This document shows positions 24,374-32,768 of a stretch of 40,956 bases of DNA, one piece after another. A program made the translations under genes and the position numbers. Origin of the DNA: CAURNT01 sp963526495 (GTDB lineage: Bacteria > Fusobacteriota > Fusobacteriia > Fusobacteriales > Leptotrichiaceae); NCBI GenBank assembly GCA_963526495.1, contig CAURNT010000008.1, positions 1 through 40,956 of the forward strand, written 5' to 3'. Every line of letters starts with the position of its first letter. The first letter of the stretch is position 1. The notes beneath the pieces were generated by a model. The model was not told the origin of the DNA. It ran no database searches and saw nothing but the letters and a program-made list of their open reading frames with translations.

Positions 24374-24961
24374 CTATTTTTTCTTTATAATATTTTTATA
24401 ATCATCAAGAGTAATTTCATTACCTTGTTTCATTTTTAATTTTGTAACTTTATTAACTAATCCTCTTGGATTATTAAGTAGTGCCCCAACTCCTCTTATT
24501 GTATTTATATGATTTATTGCTATAGCTATAGCATCTGCAGCATCATCAGGTTTAGGTATTTCACTAAGTTTTAAAATAATCTTAGTCATTTCCTGTACTT
24601 GTTTTTTATTCGCTCTACCATATCCTGTAATTCCTGTTTTAACTTGTAATGGGGTGTAATTATATATATCTAATCCCGATAATTGTGCTTTAAGTATTAT
24701 AACTCCACGAGATTGAGCAACACTAATTATTGTTTTTTGATTTTTAAAAAAGAATAATTCTTCTATTGCCATATGATCTGGCTTATATAAATTTATTAAA
24801 CTTTCAACTCTTAAATATACTTGTTCCAATCTAAGAGATAAACTATCTTCTTTATTTGTATATATACATCCATAATCAATTAACTGTATTTTATTATTTT
24901 TATAATCAATTATAGAGTAGCCAACTATAGCTGTACCAGGATCTATCCCTAAAACTCTCAT
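24374..24961 (-). CDS. ruvC: Holliday junction resolvase RuvC
   Basis: Endonuclease cleaving Holliday junctions with RuvAB. 195 residues from ATG 24959-24961, which has GAGG five bases upstream; a GTG two codons earlier overlaps that site. Acidic catalytic residues are Asp7 in LGIDPGTAIVGYS, Glu68 in AIEELFFF, and Asp140/Asp143 in KPDDAADAIAIA. TPLQVKTGITGYGRANKKQV is the usual DNA-binding segment. The C-terminal tail (about 160-195) is slightly longer than E. coli RuvC. ruvA and ruvB are not in the window. Confidence 0.96.
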   Translation of the reverse strand: MRVLGIDPGTAIVGYSIIDYKNNKIQLIDYGCIYTNKEDSLSLRLEQVYLRVESLINLYKPDHMAIEELFFFKNQKTIISVAQSRGVIILKAQLSGLDIYNYTPLQVKTGITGYGRANKKQVQEMTKIILKLSEIPKPDDAADAIAIAINHINTIRGVGALLNNPRGLVNKVTKLKMKQGNEITLDDYKNIIKKK

Positions 24962-24982
24962 ATTCACCTCTTTCTAAATGAT

Positions 24983-25011
24983 ATTATACTTTATTTTTAA
25001 ACTTTATTCAA
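24983..25011 (-). promoter_or_regulatory. Promoter of ruvC-nrnA
   Basis: TTGAAT (25006-25011) and TATAAT (24983-24988) with a 17-bp spacer, minus strand, 22 bases before the ATG. It diverges from the ldh promoter about 75 bp away. Confidence 0.7.
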
Positions 25012-25087
25012 ATAAATTCACAAAGAGAAACAAATCGTATTTTTAATATAATTTTTTTAATTAAAAACACTAATATATCTAGTTTGT

Positions 25088-25116
25088 TTGAAAATAAAAT
25101 ATTAAAATGATATAAT
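25088..25116 (+). promoter_or_regulatory. Promoter of ldh
   Basis: TTGAAA (25088-25093), 17-bp spacer and TATAAT (25111-25116), with TG one base before the -10 (extended -10). GGAGGA lies at 25136-25141 ahead of the ATG. Confidence 0.75.
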
Positions 25117-25143
25117 AAAAAAAAAGAATAAATTGGAGGAATT

Positions 25144-26073
25144 ATGAAAAAAACATCAAAAGTTTCAATAATAGGAGCTGGATTTGTTGGTTCAGCCACA
25201 ACTCTTTCTGTCGTTCTTTCAGGACTTGCATCACATGTAGTCCTTGTTGACGTTAATAAGGAAAAAGCAGAAGGAGAAGTATTAGATATAGCTCATGGAG
25301 CTGCATTTATTAAAACTGTAAATATAGTTTCCGGAGATTATAGAGATACTGAAGATTCTGATATAGTAATTATAACAGCAGGTGCAAATCAAAAACCAGG
25401 AGAAACTAGACTTGATCTTGTTCACAAAAACGTTGCAATATTTAAAACTATAATTCCACAAGTTGCACGTTATTCTCCTAATGCTGTATTAGTTATAGCT
25501 ACCAACCCGGTGGATATACTTACTTGGGTTGCATATAAATTATCTGGATTCCCTTCTAATAGAGTTATAGGAACAGGAACAGTTCTTGATACTTCAAGAT
25601 TAAGATATTATCTTGCAGAAGAATTTGATTTAGACGCTAGAAATGTACATGCATATATTATAGGAGAACATGGTGATTCTGAATTTCCTGTATGGTCTTC
25701 AGCATCAATAGGTCCTTTAAGTTTTTATGAATTTTGCGCTAGAGAAGGGAAGGATCCTGAAAAACTAAAAGAAAATATACACGAAAAAGTTAAAAATTCA
25801 GCTTATGATATTATATCAAGAAAAGGCTACACTAACTATGCTATAGGTATGGCTACAAGAAGAATAGTTGAAGCTATACTTAGAGATGAACATTCTATAC
25901 TTACTGTTTCATCATATAATCAATTAGAAGATGTATACTATTCAGTTCCAAATATAGTTGGAAGAAATGGACAACAATTAAAAATATGTCCTGAATTTGA
26001 AAAAGAGGAAAGAGAAAAATTAGAAACAACTAAAAAGATTTTAAAAGATATAATAAAAGAATTAAAATTATAA
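25144..26073 (+). CDS. ldh: L-lactate dehydrogenase
   Basis: Reduces pyruvate to L-lactate with NADH, regenerating NAD in fermentation. 309 residues. The NAD loop is GAGFVG (11-16). Gln83 in TAGANQKPGETR marks lactate rather than malate dehydrogenase, where Arg is usual. Arg89, ATNPVD (120-124), GTVLDTSRLR and the catalytic His176 in IIGEHGDSE are in place. Monocistronic, with its own promoter and a strong shared terminator, as expected of a highly expressed fermentation gene. Confidence 0.97.
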   Translation: MKKTSKVSIIGAGFVGSATTLSVVLSGLASHVVLVDVNKEKAEGEVLDIAHGAAFIKTVNIVSGDYRDTEDSDIVIITAGANQKPGETRLDLVHKNVAIFKTIIPQVARYSPNAVLVIATNPVDILTWVAYKLSGFPSNRVIGTGTVLDTSRLRYYLAEEFDLDARNVHAYIIGEHGDSEFPVWSSASIGPLSFYEFCAREGKDPEKLKENIHEKVKNSAYDIISRKGYTNYAIGMATRRIVEAILRDEHSILTVSSYNQLEDVYYSVPNIVGRNGQQLKICPEFEKEEREKLETTKKILKDIIKELKL

Positions 26074-26076
26074 TAA

Positions 26077-26114
26077 AAAGGCTTAAATGGAGATATCCTT
26101 CCATTTAAGCCTTT
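26077..26114. terminator. Strong bidirectional terminator between ldh and lipoprotein gene
   Basis: Perfect 15-bp stem AAAGGCTTAAATGGA with its complement (26077-26091 and 26100-26114), 8-base loop, T-rich on both sides. It serves plus-strand ldh and the minus-strand trpS operon. Confidence 0.9.
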
Positions 26115-26117
26115 ATT

Positions 26118-26627
26118 TTATTTAAAATCTACAACTATATTGTTTTCGCCTATATAAACATCTTCTATAAGATTAGGATTTATACCCTTAGATCTAAAAT
26201 CATAAATTTCATTATTATCTAATAATGTATAAACTATACCATTAGATATTTGTTTAATTTGAGCTTGATCTAATATACCAGTTATTTTCTTTATCTTAAT
26301 ATTATTTGTATATAATTTACCATCTCTATATTTTATTCCTGTTTCAATATATATTTTCATTTCAGTAGTTGCACTTGGTAAAAATATGGCACTTAAAACA
26401 TTACTTACTTCAAGTTTAATAACTACTTGTAGTTTATTATTTTCTACATAAACATCTTCTACTGTACTTGCTCCTTTAACAACTATAAAGTCTTGACTAC
26501 CATTAACTCTAGCTGCCACTGATTTTTTTACTTCTGAATTAGGTACATTATATTTATCTATAATAGATAAAGCAGAACATGAAATCAAAAACATACTCAT
26601 AAATATTGCTATTATATATTTTTTCAT
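26118..26627 (-). CDS. Putative lipoprotein, DUF1439-like
   Basis: 169 residues with a lipoprotein signal (KKYIIAIFMSMFLISCSALS, lipobox LISC). The mature part reads as alternating strands: VEDVYVENNKLQVVIKLEV, MKIYIETGIKYRDGKLYTN, and an end NLIEDVYIGENNIVVDF. This resembles YceB/DUF1439 lipoproteins of unknown role, a match by impression. It begins four bases inside the trpS end, with AGGAGG upstream, and is last in the sepF-trpS operon. Confidence 0.65.
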   Translation of the reverse strand: MKKYIIAIFMSMFLISCSALSIIDKYNVPNSEVKKSVAARVNGSQDFIVVKGASTVEDVYVENNKLQVVIKLEVSNVLSAIFLPSATTEMKIYIETGIKYRDGKLYTNNIKIKKITGILDQAQIKQISNGIVYTLLDNNEIYDFRSKGINPNLIEDVYIGENNIVVDFK

Positions 26628-27601
26628 AAATTTCCTCCTATAAGTCCTACAACTTCTCTTACTTCTTTCATTTTTTTACTTGCTAATTCATTAGCTTTAA
26701 TACTTCCTTCTCTTAAAATTTTATTTACATAATCTAAATTATTTTCTAATTTAAATCTTATTTCTCTTTGTTCTTTGAAATAATCAAGTATTCTCTCTAA
26801 CAATTCTTTTTTAGCATGTCCATATCCATAATTACCTGCAACAAATTTTTCTTTCATAATATTTAATTCTTTTTCTGTTGCAAATAAAGAATACAATTTT
26901 GTTATATTATTATCTGGATTCTTAGATTCTTCAAGAGGTGTTGAATCTGTAACTATACTCATAACTTGTTTTTTTAATTCTTTTTCAGGAACATACATAT
27001 TTATAATATTACCATAAGATTTTGACATTTTATCTCCATCAGTTCCTACAACAGTTGCTACCGTATCAAGTATAAGAGGTTCAGGTAATTTAAATATTTC
27101 CTTATTATAAAACTCATTAAATCTAATTGCAAAATCTCTAGTAAATTCTATATGTTGTTTTTGATCTTTACCTACCGGAACAAAATCAGTATCATATATC
27201 AATATATCTGAAGCCATTAAAACTGGATAATTAAATAAACCTACATTAGGTTTTCCTCCCTTAGCAATCTTATCTTTATATGCATGCCCTCTTTCAAGTA
27301 ACGCCATAGGAGTTAAATTTGATAATATCCACATAAGTTCAGTATGTAGTGGTACTGAAGACTGTAAAAATATAGTAGATTTTTTAGGATCTAGTCCTGC
27401 TGCTATATAATCCATAACAATATTTATACTTTGTTGTCTTAAAAGTTCTGGATTAATTTGACTAGTTAATGAATGGTAATCTGCAATAAAATATAATCCT
27501 TCATAATTATCTTGCATATCAACAAATTGCTTTAACGCTCCAAAATAATTACCAAGATGTAAAACTCCACTTGGTTGTATACCTGACAAACTTCTTTTCA
27601 T
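26624..27601 (-). CDS. trpS: Tryptophanyl-tRNA synthetase
   Basis: Charges tRNA-Trp. 325 residues, usual for the short bacterial form. The class I HIGH motif appears as HLGN (15-18) in SGIQPSGVLHLGNYFGAL, and KMSKS lies at 191-195 in GTDGDKMSKSYGN. VGKDQKQHIEFTRDFA is the typical tryptophan-site segment. AAAGGAG lies ahead of the ATG. It is embedded in the operon downstream of udk, with no T-box leader seen in the 11-base gap. Confidence 0.97.
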   Translation of the reverse strand: MKRSLSGIQPSGVLHLGNYFGALKQFVDMQDNYEGLYFIADYHSLTSQINPELLRQQSINIVMDYIAAGLDPKKSTIFLQSSVPLHTELMWILSNLTPMALLERGHAYKDKIAKGGKPNVGLFNYPVLMASDILIYDTDFVPVGKDQKQHIEFTRDFAIRFNEFYNKEIFKLPEPLILDTVATVVGTDGDKMSKSYGNIINMYVPEKELKKQVMSIVTDSTPLEESKNPDNNITKLYSLFATEKELNIMKEKFVAGNYGYGHAKKELLERILDYFKEQREIRFKLENNLDYVNKILREGSIKANELASKKMKEVREVVGLIGGNL

Positions 27602-27612
27602 ATTTTACTCCT

Positions 27613-28248
27613 TTACAAAGTATGTTTCCTAATTAAATATCTTAATCTACTAGAAACCATCTTTATTCCTATTTCATTTTCTTTACCTCTCGGTATTATT
27701 ACATCAGCATATCTTTTAGAAGGTTCTACAAATTCAAGATGCATTGGTTTAACTGTTTTTATATATTGATTTTTAATATTTTCAAAACTTCTTCCTCTTT
27801 CTTGAATATCTCTTTCCATTCTTCTTAAAAGTCTTTCATCATCATCAGTATCTACAAATATTTTCATATCAAGAAGTTTTCTTATTTTGGGCACTGATAA
27901 TATTAATATTCCCTCAACTATAATTATAGGCTTAGATTCAACAACTTCTGTTTCCTTGCATCTATTATATTCTGCAAAATTATATATAGGTTTTTCTATG
28001 CTTTGTCCATTAGTCAACGCTATAATATGCTCCTCTAAAAGATCAAAATCTATAACATCAGGATGGTCGTAATTTAATTTAACTCTTTCATCAAAAGGCA
28101 TTTCATCATTTTTTACATAATATGAATCTTGTTCAAGTAACAATGCCTTTTCTCCGCCTTTTTTTAAATCTTCAAGTATTGCTTGAGCAATACTTGTTTT
28201 ACCACTACCAGTTCCCCCAGCTATTCCTATAACAATAGCTTTTTTCAT
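27613..28248 (-). CDS. udk: Uridine kinase
   Basis: Phosphorylates uridine or cytidine to the monophosphate for pyrimidine salvage. 211 residues with Walker A GGTGSGKT (11-18), the nucleoside-binding QDSYYVKNDEMPFDERVKLNYDHPDVIDF region (ends QDSYY and PDVIDF cited), YNFAEYNRCKETEVV, VVEGILIL and the lid motif RRMERDIQERGRS. All match Udk. AGGAGG precedes the ATG; it lies between an EIIA gene and trpS. Confidence 0.95.
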   Translation of the reverse strand: MKKAIVIGIAGGTGSGKTSIAQAILEDLKKGGEKALLLEQDSYYVKNDEMPFDERVKLNYDHPDVIDFDLLEEHIIALTNGQSIEKPIYNFAEYNRCKETEVVESKPIIIVEGILILSVPKIRKLLDMKIFVDTDDDERLLRRMERDIQERGRSFENIKNQYIKTVKPMHLEFVEPSKRYADVIIPRGKENEIGIKMVSSRLRYLIRKHTL

Positions 28249-28256
28249 ATTTCCTC

Positions 28257-28715
28257 CTAAAGTGATCCTAATATCTTTTTAACTTCTACTTTTTCAGTAG
28301 TATTTATTAATTTTTCTAACAATTCATCTTCATATGATAATTTAGAAATTTTTTGTAATAAATCTAAATGTTCTCTTTTAGTACTTTCAGGACTAGCAAT
28401 CATAAAGAATAGTTTAGAAGGTTCTCCATCAAAAGAATCAAAACCTAATCCTTCTGGAACAATAGCAACTGCTAAAGCAATTTTCTCAATAGCAGGCGAT
28501 TTGGCATGTGGTATCGCTATACCATCTTGCATACCAGTTGATGTTAGATTTTCTCTTTCTATCAAATCTTCAAAAAATGTATCAAACATTCCTTCTTTTA
28601 CTATACCATTATCTTTTAAAAATAAAGACGCCATTTCTCTTAAAATATCTTCTTTATTTTTAGATTCTAATCCAAATACTATTCTATTATCATTTAAAAA
28701 ATCTGTTATATTCAT
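28257..28715 (-). CDS. PTS EIIA, fructose/nitrogen-PTS type
   Basis: 152 residues forming a stand-alone EIIA domain of the PtsN/FruA class. The phospho-histidine is His70 in MQDGIAIPHAKSPAI, followed by VAIVPEGLGFDSFDGEPSKLFFMIASPE, here noted by GLGFDSFDG and FFMIASPE. No permease EIIB or EIIC is adjacent, so it may be a regulatory phosphorelay protein or serve distant EIIBC components. GAGG upstream of ATG, four bases after the miaA stop. Confidence 0.87.
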   Translation of the reverse strand: MNITDFLNDNRIVFGLESKNKEDILREMASLFLKDNGIVKEGMFDTFFEDLIERENLTSTGMQDGIAIPHAKSPAIEKIALAVAIVPEGLGFDSFDGEPSKLFFMIASPESTKREHLDLLQKISKLSYEDELLEKLINTTEKVEVKKILGSL

Positions 28716-28718
28716 CTT

Positions 28719-29612
28719 TTACCTCATTTTTTTTAAAATATCTTTTATAATTTCATCTTCTGACATCATACTTAAATTATATATATTATACTCACTATGA
28801 TTTTTAAACCAAGTTATTTGTCTTTTAGCATAATTCCTAGTTCTTCTTTTAAGAAGCTCTACAGCTTCATCAAAAGTAGAGTTTCCATCAAAATAATCAA
28901 ATAATTCTTTATATCCAATAGCTTTATTCGTAGGAAAATTTTCATGTATGTATCTTGCTTCTTCTAAAAGACCATTTTCCAACATATTGTCTATTCTTTT
29001 ATTTATAATTTCATATAATTCTTCTCTATTTCTAGTAAGAAATACTTTATAAAAAGTATAATCATTATTTTTAATATTTTTATTATTTAAACAACTAAAT
29101 TTAGAATTTGTCAATTTACATACTTCTAAGGCTCTCACTATTCTAACCTTATTACCTTTATCTATTTTCATATATGTTTCTATATCCAATACTTTCAATT
29201 CTTCTAAAAGATCATTCAAATCTCTTAATTCAAGTTCTCTTCTTAATTTATCATCCTTTGAAGGTAGACTAGAAAATCCATCAGTTATGGCTGAAATATA
29301 TAACCCTGTTCCACCAACTAACATATATTTTTTAGTATTATCTTTTAATATTCTATTTACAGCCTTCTCATAATCACCAACAGAATAATCTACATTAGGA
29401 CTAACAACATCTAACATATGATGTTTTATACCTTGCATCTCATCATTTCTTATTTTAGCTGTACCTATATCCATTCCTTTATATATTTGCATAGAATCAG
29501 CAGATATTATTTCAAAATTTAAAATTTTTGCTAACTTTAAAGAGAGTGCAGTTTTACCTACACCCGTTGGACCAGCAATAACTAATGAATTATATAACAT
29601 AAGTAAATTCAT
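28719..29612 (-). CDS. miaA: tRNA dimethylallyltransferase
   Basis: Transfers the dimethylallyl group to A37 of tRNAs reading UNN codons. 297 residues. The P-loop is GPTGVGKT (14-21) and the DSMQIYKGMDIGTAK and HHMLDVVSP motifs are classic. VGGTGLYISAI and the C-terminal RRTRNYAKRQITWFKNH are also present. The start at 29612 overlaps the obgE end by 23 bases with AGCAGGA close upstream; an ATG four codons later is possible. Confidence 0.96.
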   Translation of the reverse strand: MNLLMLYNSLVIAGPTGVGKTALSLKLAKILNFEIISADSMQIYKGMDIGTAKIRNDEMQGIKHHMLDVVSPNVDYSVGDYEKAVNRILKDNTKKYMLVGGTGLYISAITDGFSSLPSKDDKLRRELELRDLNDLLEELKVLDIETYMKIDKGNKVRIVRALEVCKLTNSKFSCLNNKNIKNNDYTFYKVFLTRNREELYEIINKRIDNMLENGLLEEARYIHENFPTNKAIGYKELFDYFDGNSTFDEAVELLKRRTRNYAKRQITWFKNHSEYNIYNLSMMSEDEIIKDILKKMR

Positions 29613-30888
29613 ATCCTGCTATTATTATAGTATCTCCCTCAACTACACCATTATCCTCTAATACTTTTTCCATACCTAATTTTCTCATTATTTGTAAGAA
29701 TTGTATTATTCCTTCTTCTCCTATAAGAACATATTTTCTAAGTACATTATCAACAATTTGACCCTTGACTTCATAAACTTCATCATCAAGTTTTTTCACT
29801 ATCCAATCATCTTGTTTTTTAACAAGATCCGGTAAAACTTCATCAAGATTTGCTTCTTCTTCTATTACATCTCTAGGAATCTCTTTAACTAATCTCCATA
29901 TTTTACTTACTAATTCTTTCAAATTTTCTCCTGTTAATATAGAACCAAATACTATATTTTCTTTTTCTATACCATGAGAAATTATTTCTTTTTCAAATTT
30001 TTCTTTTAATTCTTCTATTCCTTCATAGATATTATCAATTTTATTTGCAAATACTATTTGTTTCTTATTTGATAATTTTTTAGAAAATTTTGACAACTCC
30101 AAGTTTATTTTTTCAAAATCAATTACTGGATCTCTACCTTCAAATCCAGAGATATCTACTATATGCAATATCAATTTACATCTTTCTATATGTTTTAAAA
30201 ATCTATCTCCAAGTCCAACTCCTTCATGAGCTCCTTCTATAAGACCTGGAATATCTGCTATAACAAAACTTTCTTCATCACTTACTTTAACAACACCAAG
30301 TTTTGGCCTCAAAGTAGTAAAATGATAATCTGCAACTTTTGATTTTGCAGCTGATACTTTATTTATAAAACTTGATTTACCTACACTAGGATAACCCACT
30401 AATGCAACATCTGCTAAAAGTTTCAATTCAAGTTTAACTTTTAATTCCATACCTTCTTTACCAGATTCTGCTATTTTAGGTGCTTTTCTAATAGAAGATT
30501 TAAAATGTATATTTCCTCTTCCTCCTAATCCACCTTTAAGTAAAACAACTTCTTCATTATATTCATCAAGATCTACCAAAAGTTGTCCTGTTTCATAATC
30601 TCTTATCATTGTTCCAACTGGAACTTCAATTATACAATCTTTACCAGAAGCACCTTTACATCTAGCGGCACTACCTTTTACTCCATCTTCAGCTTCAAAC
30701 ATTTTTTTTGTTTTAAAATCAACTAGTGTATTAATATTTGGATTAGCTCTAAATATTATACTACCACCATTTCCTCCATCGCCTCCATCAGGACCACCGA
30801 ATTGTACAAACTTCTCTCTTCTAAAAGTAGCTGCTCCATCTCCACCTTTACCTGATTTTACTGTTATTATACTTTCATCAATAAACAT
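29590..30888 (-). CDS. obgE: Obg-family GTPase (ribosome assembly/stress)
   Basis: 432 residues with the three-domain Obg plan: the glycine-rich N-terminal fold (GGPDGGDGGNGGS, about 31-43), the G domain with P-loop GYPSVGKSS (165-173), switch FVIADIPGLIEGAHEGVGLG and NKID, then a C-terminal OCT domain (about 355-432, EGDTIIIAGYEF). The protein binds the 50S subunit and links GTP level to growth. It starts three bases after the sepF stop. Confidence 0.97.
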   Translation of the reverse strand: MFIDESIITVKSGKGGDGAATFRREKFVQFGGPDGGDGGNGGSIIFRANPNINTLVDFKTKKMFEAEDGVKGSAARCKGASGKDCIIEVPVGTMIRDYETGQLLVDLDEYNEEVVLLKGGLGGRGNIHFKSSIRKAPKIAESGKEGMELKVKLELKLLADVALVGYPSVGKSSFINKVSAAKSKVADYHFTTLRPKLGVVKVSDEESFVIADIPGLIEGAHEGVGLGDRFLKHIERCKLILHIVDISGFEGRDPVIDFEKINLELSKFSKKLSNKKQIVFANKIDNIYEGIEELKEKFEKEIISHGIEKENIVFGSILTGENLKELVSKIWRLVKEIPRDVIEEEANLDEVLPDLVKKQDDWIVKKLDDEVYEVKGQIVDNVLRKYVLIGEEGIIQFLQIMRKLGMEKVLEDNGVVEGDTIIIAGYEFTYVI

Positions 30889-30891
30889 TGC

Positions 30892-31302
30892 CTAGAATTC
30901 TTCTCCAGTCTTTGGATAATCTTCTATAATAACACCTTCTGGAACAGAAGTTAAAACTTTTGATGTAACTTGATACACTTTAGCACTCATTGCACTAGTT
31001 GCTCCTGATACCATATCTATTAATCTTTGAGCATCTTCTTTATTTAAATTTTCAACACTAAAGGTAACCATTACTCTTTCTTTTACCAACCCTACTATAG
31101 TTTGAGCTTCACTTAAAACTCTAGGATTTATTATAGCATATTTAATTCCTGACATTATTTCTTCAACCTCTCTTTTATTATCTTTATTATCTTTACCATA
31201 GAAACGTATAGCTCCATTATTTTCTTTATTTACAACAACTTTTTCTTCAACAAGTGTTTCTTCCTCTTCTTCTACACTAAAAAATTTATTTAAAAATCCC
31301 AT
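30892..31302 (-). CDS. sepF: Cell division protein SepF
   Basis: 136 residues. The N-terminal amphipathic helix MGFLNKFFSV is the membrane anchor. The beta core AIINPRVLSEAQTIVGLVK, MVTFSVENLNKEDAQRLIDMVSGA and the closing AKVYQVTSKVLTSVPEGVII match SepF, which tethers FtsZ to the membrane and shapes the ring. It lacks most of the usual long acidic linker. First gene of its operon, GGAGGT upstream of the ATG and a promoter about 35 bases away. Confidence 0.92.
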   Translation of the reverse strand: MGFLNKFFSVEEEEETLVEEKVVVNKENNGAIRFYGKDNKDNKREVEEIMSGIKYAIINPRVLSEAQTIVGLVKERVMVTFSVENLNKEDAQRLIDMVSGATSAMSAKVYQVTSKVLTSVPEGVIIEDYPKTGEEF

Positions 31303-31334
31303 TATATACCTCCAAATACATACTATTATTAAAT

Positions 31335-31363
31335 ATTATACAACTATTTAGGATATTTGTAAA
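31335..31363 (-). promoter_or_regulatory. Promoter of the sepF-trpS operon
   Basis: TTTACA (31358-31363), 17-bp spacer ending TAGTTG and TATAAT (31335-31340), minus strand. The GTTGTATAAT core matches the promoters at 7461 and 20160. Confidence 0.65.
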
Positions 31364-31378
31364 GTCTTATAAACTTAA

Positions 31379-31406
31379 AAATAGACTCACAAATGTGAAT
31401 CTATTT
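31379..31406 (-). terminator. Terminator of the metal-uptake operon
   Basis: On the minus strand AAATAGATTCACA pairs with TGTGAGTCTATTT (one G-U), followed by TTTAAGTTT. The arms are at 31379-31391 and 31394-31406, overlapping the last gene's stop codon. Confidence 0.75.
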
Positions 31407-31862
31407 AAAGTTTTTTATTTTAAATTTTTCTTTATACTTTCCTAAAGAAGAACTATAATCTTCCAATAATTTAGTCCAATTATCAATTTCATCATTTCTT
31501 AAAGCTATACCTTTAGCAGAAACTACATGTCCTATTCCTCCAGAAAATAAAATTAAGTATCTTTTCATTGCAGGCTTAGGTAATACTAATTCTTCTTTAG
31601 AATTTAGTTCCCCTTCATATATTATAAACTTACCAAAGTAATTTTCTCCACCCTCTTCTTCATAAACTACTTCATTCCCATCGTAAGCCAAATCACTAAG
31701 TAAATATATAGTTTCTCCGCTAGCAGATTCCCCATTATCAAATCCACCTTTTATTTTTATAAGACCTTTTTCATTTTCAACTTCACTAACACTTAATAAA
31801 GGTGTGTGTGCAAACGTAAATGTTGTAGCAATTAATATAAATAATAATAAAAACTTTTTCAT
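31401..31862 (-). CDS. Small secreted protein at the end of the metal ABC operon
   Basis: 153 residues with a clear signal peptide (KKFLLLFILIATTFTFA). Predicted cleavage after Ala18 leaves His19 as the mature N-terminus (HTPLLSVSEVEN). The rest is beta-rich with an acidic stretch (VVYEEEGGENYF) and one further His112 in GGIGHVVSAKG, then a charged helix. It loosely resembles DUF4198/CbiL-type periplasmic domains seen near metal transporters; no firm family assignment. One base separates it from the substrate-binding protein gene, so both are coexpressed. Confidence 0.7.
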   Translation of the reverse strand: MKKFLLLFILIATTFTFAHTPLLSVSEVENEKGLIKIKGGFDNGESASGETIYLLSDLAYDGNEVVYEEEGGENYFGKFIIYEGELNSKEELVLPKPAMKRYLILFSGGIGHVVSAKGIALRNDEIDNWTKLLEDYSSSLGKYKEKFKIKNFK

Positions 31863-31863
31863 A

Positions 31864-32754
31864 TTATTTCCCTCCTAGTAATATTTTTAATTTATCTAAA
31901 TTATCTTTTAAAATATATATAAATCCATCTTCATCAACTAAATCATCATCATCTAAATCTACTGGTATGTTTGCTAGTGATAATTTAATATATTTACCAC
32001 CAAGACTTTCTATCATTTTAATCGTATCTTTACTTAAAGTTTTATATGAAACAAATTTATTAGTTCCTGTTTCTTCCATAGTTTTTTTCAACAGATTCTT
32101 ATTAGGGTTATACCCTATGTTATAATGATATATCTCTAAAGAATCTAATAAATAATCAAGTTCAGAATTTCCTATCTGTATAACTGCTATATCCAATTTA
32201 TTATCCAAAACATAATCCATAAATTCGTTATAATCCTTCATAAATTTTTCCTTCAGTAATAAAGAATTTTGTTCGAAAATATTTTCATATTTAGGATACA
32301 ATGATGTTAAATCAAGTTTTAAAATATCTATCATTTTATAAATATTTGAATAATCAAGCCAATTAAATTTAATTTTATTTCCAATATCATCTAACTTTTC
32401 ATTCAAGACAAGTGATGAATTTTCTCTATAACTATAACTTAAATCAATATCTACAACTCTAATATTATTTCTTCTTGTTATTTCATATATATAATCATCT
32501 TCTAAATTATGAGAAAATGATATAACAGCATCAGAATTTTTTAATACCTCTTCCTTATTATCTAAATTATCAAAACTTACTTTTTGATTAAACATATCTG
32601 TATAAGAATCAAATACATTAACTACATCTATATCAGTGCCTTTAACTAAATTTTTACCCAAAGTATAACTAACTTGATTAGAAGTTAAAATTTTATTATT
32701 TGAAAAACTAACAATAGATAGTATACTAAAAAATAATATATATATTTTTTTCAT
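31864..32754 (-). CDS. ZnuA/TroA-like substrate-binding protein lacking canonical metal histidines
   Basis: 296 residues with a signal peptide (KKIYILFFSILSIVSFS). Spacing and context fit the cluster A-I metal-binding proteins: SDAVISFSHNLEDDYIYEI matches the strand before the first half-site and KFNWLDYSNIYKM aligns with the HxWLDP motif. The histidine there is Asn131 and the SHDAF-type site reads IGNSELDY; only His82 and His210 exist in the chain. The binding site must therefore differ from ZnuA, and the ligand may not be zinc. Encoded directly after the permease. Confidence 0.8.
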   Translation of the reverse strand: MKKIYILFFSILSIVSFSNNKILTSNQVSYTLGKNLVKGTDIDVVNVFDSYTDMFNQKVSFDNLDNKEEVLKNSDAVISFSHNLEDDYIYEITRRNNIRVVDIDLSYSYRENSSLVLNEKLDDIGNKIKFNWLDYSNIYKMIDILKLDLTSLYPKYENIFEQNSLLLKEKFMKDYNEFMDYVLDNKLDIAVIQIGNSELDYLLDSLEIYHYNIGYNPNKNLLKKTMEETGTNKFVSYKTLSKDTIKMIESLGGKYIKLSLANIPVDLDDDDLVDEDGFIYILKDNLDKLKILLGGK

Positions 32755-32768
32755 TCTTTCACCTTTCC

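Noticed and set aside
25008..25199. Minus-strand 63-codon frame between ruvC and ldh
   Set aside because: It overlaps the ldh start and both divergent promoters, and has no start signal.
27602..27612. T-box or other leader regulation of trpS
   Set aside because: Only 11 bases separate udk and trpS, so no leader RNA can fit.
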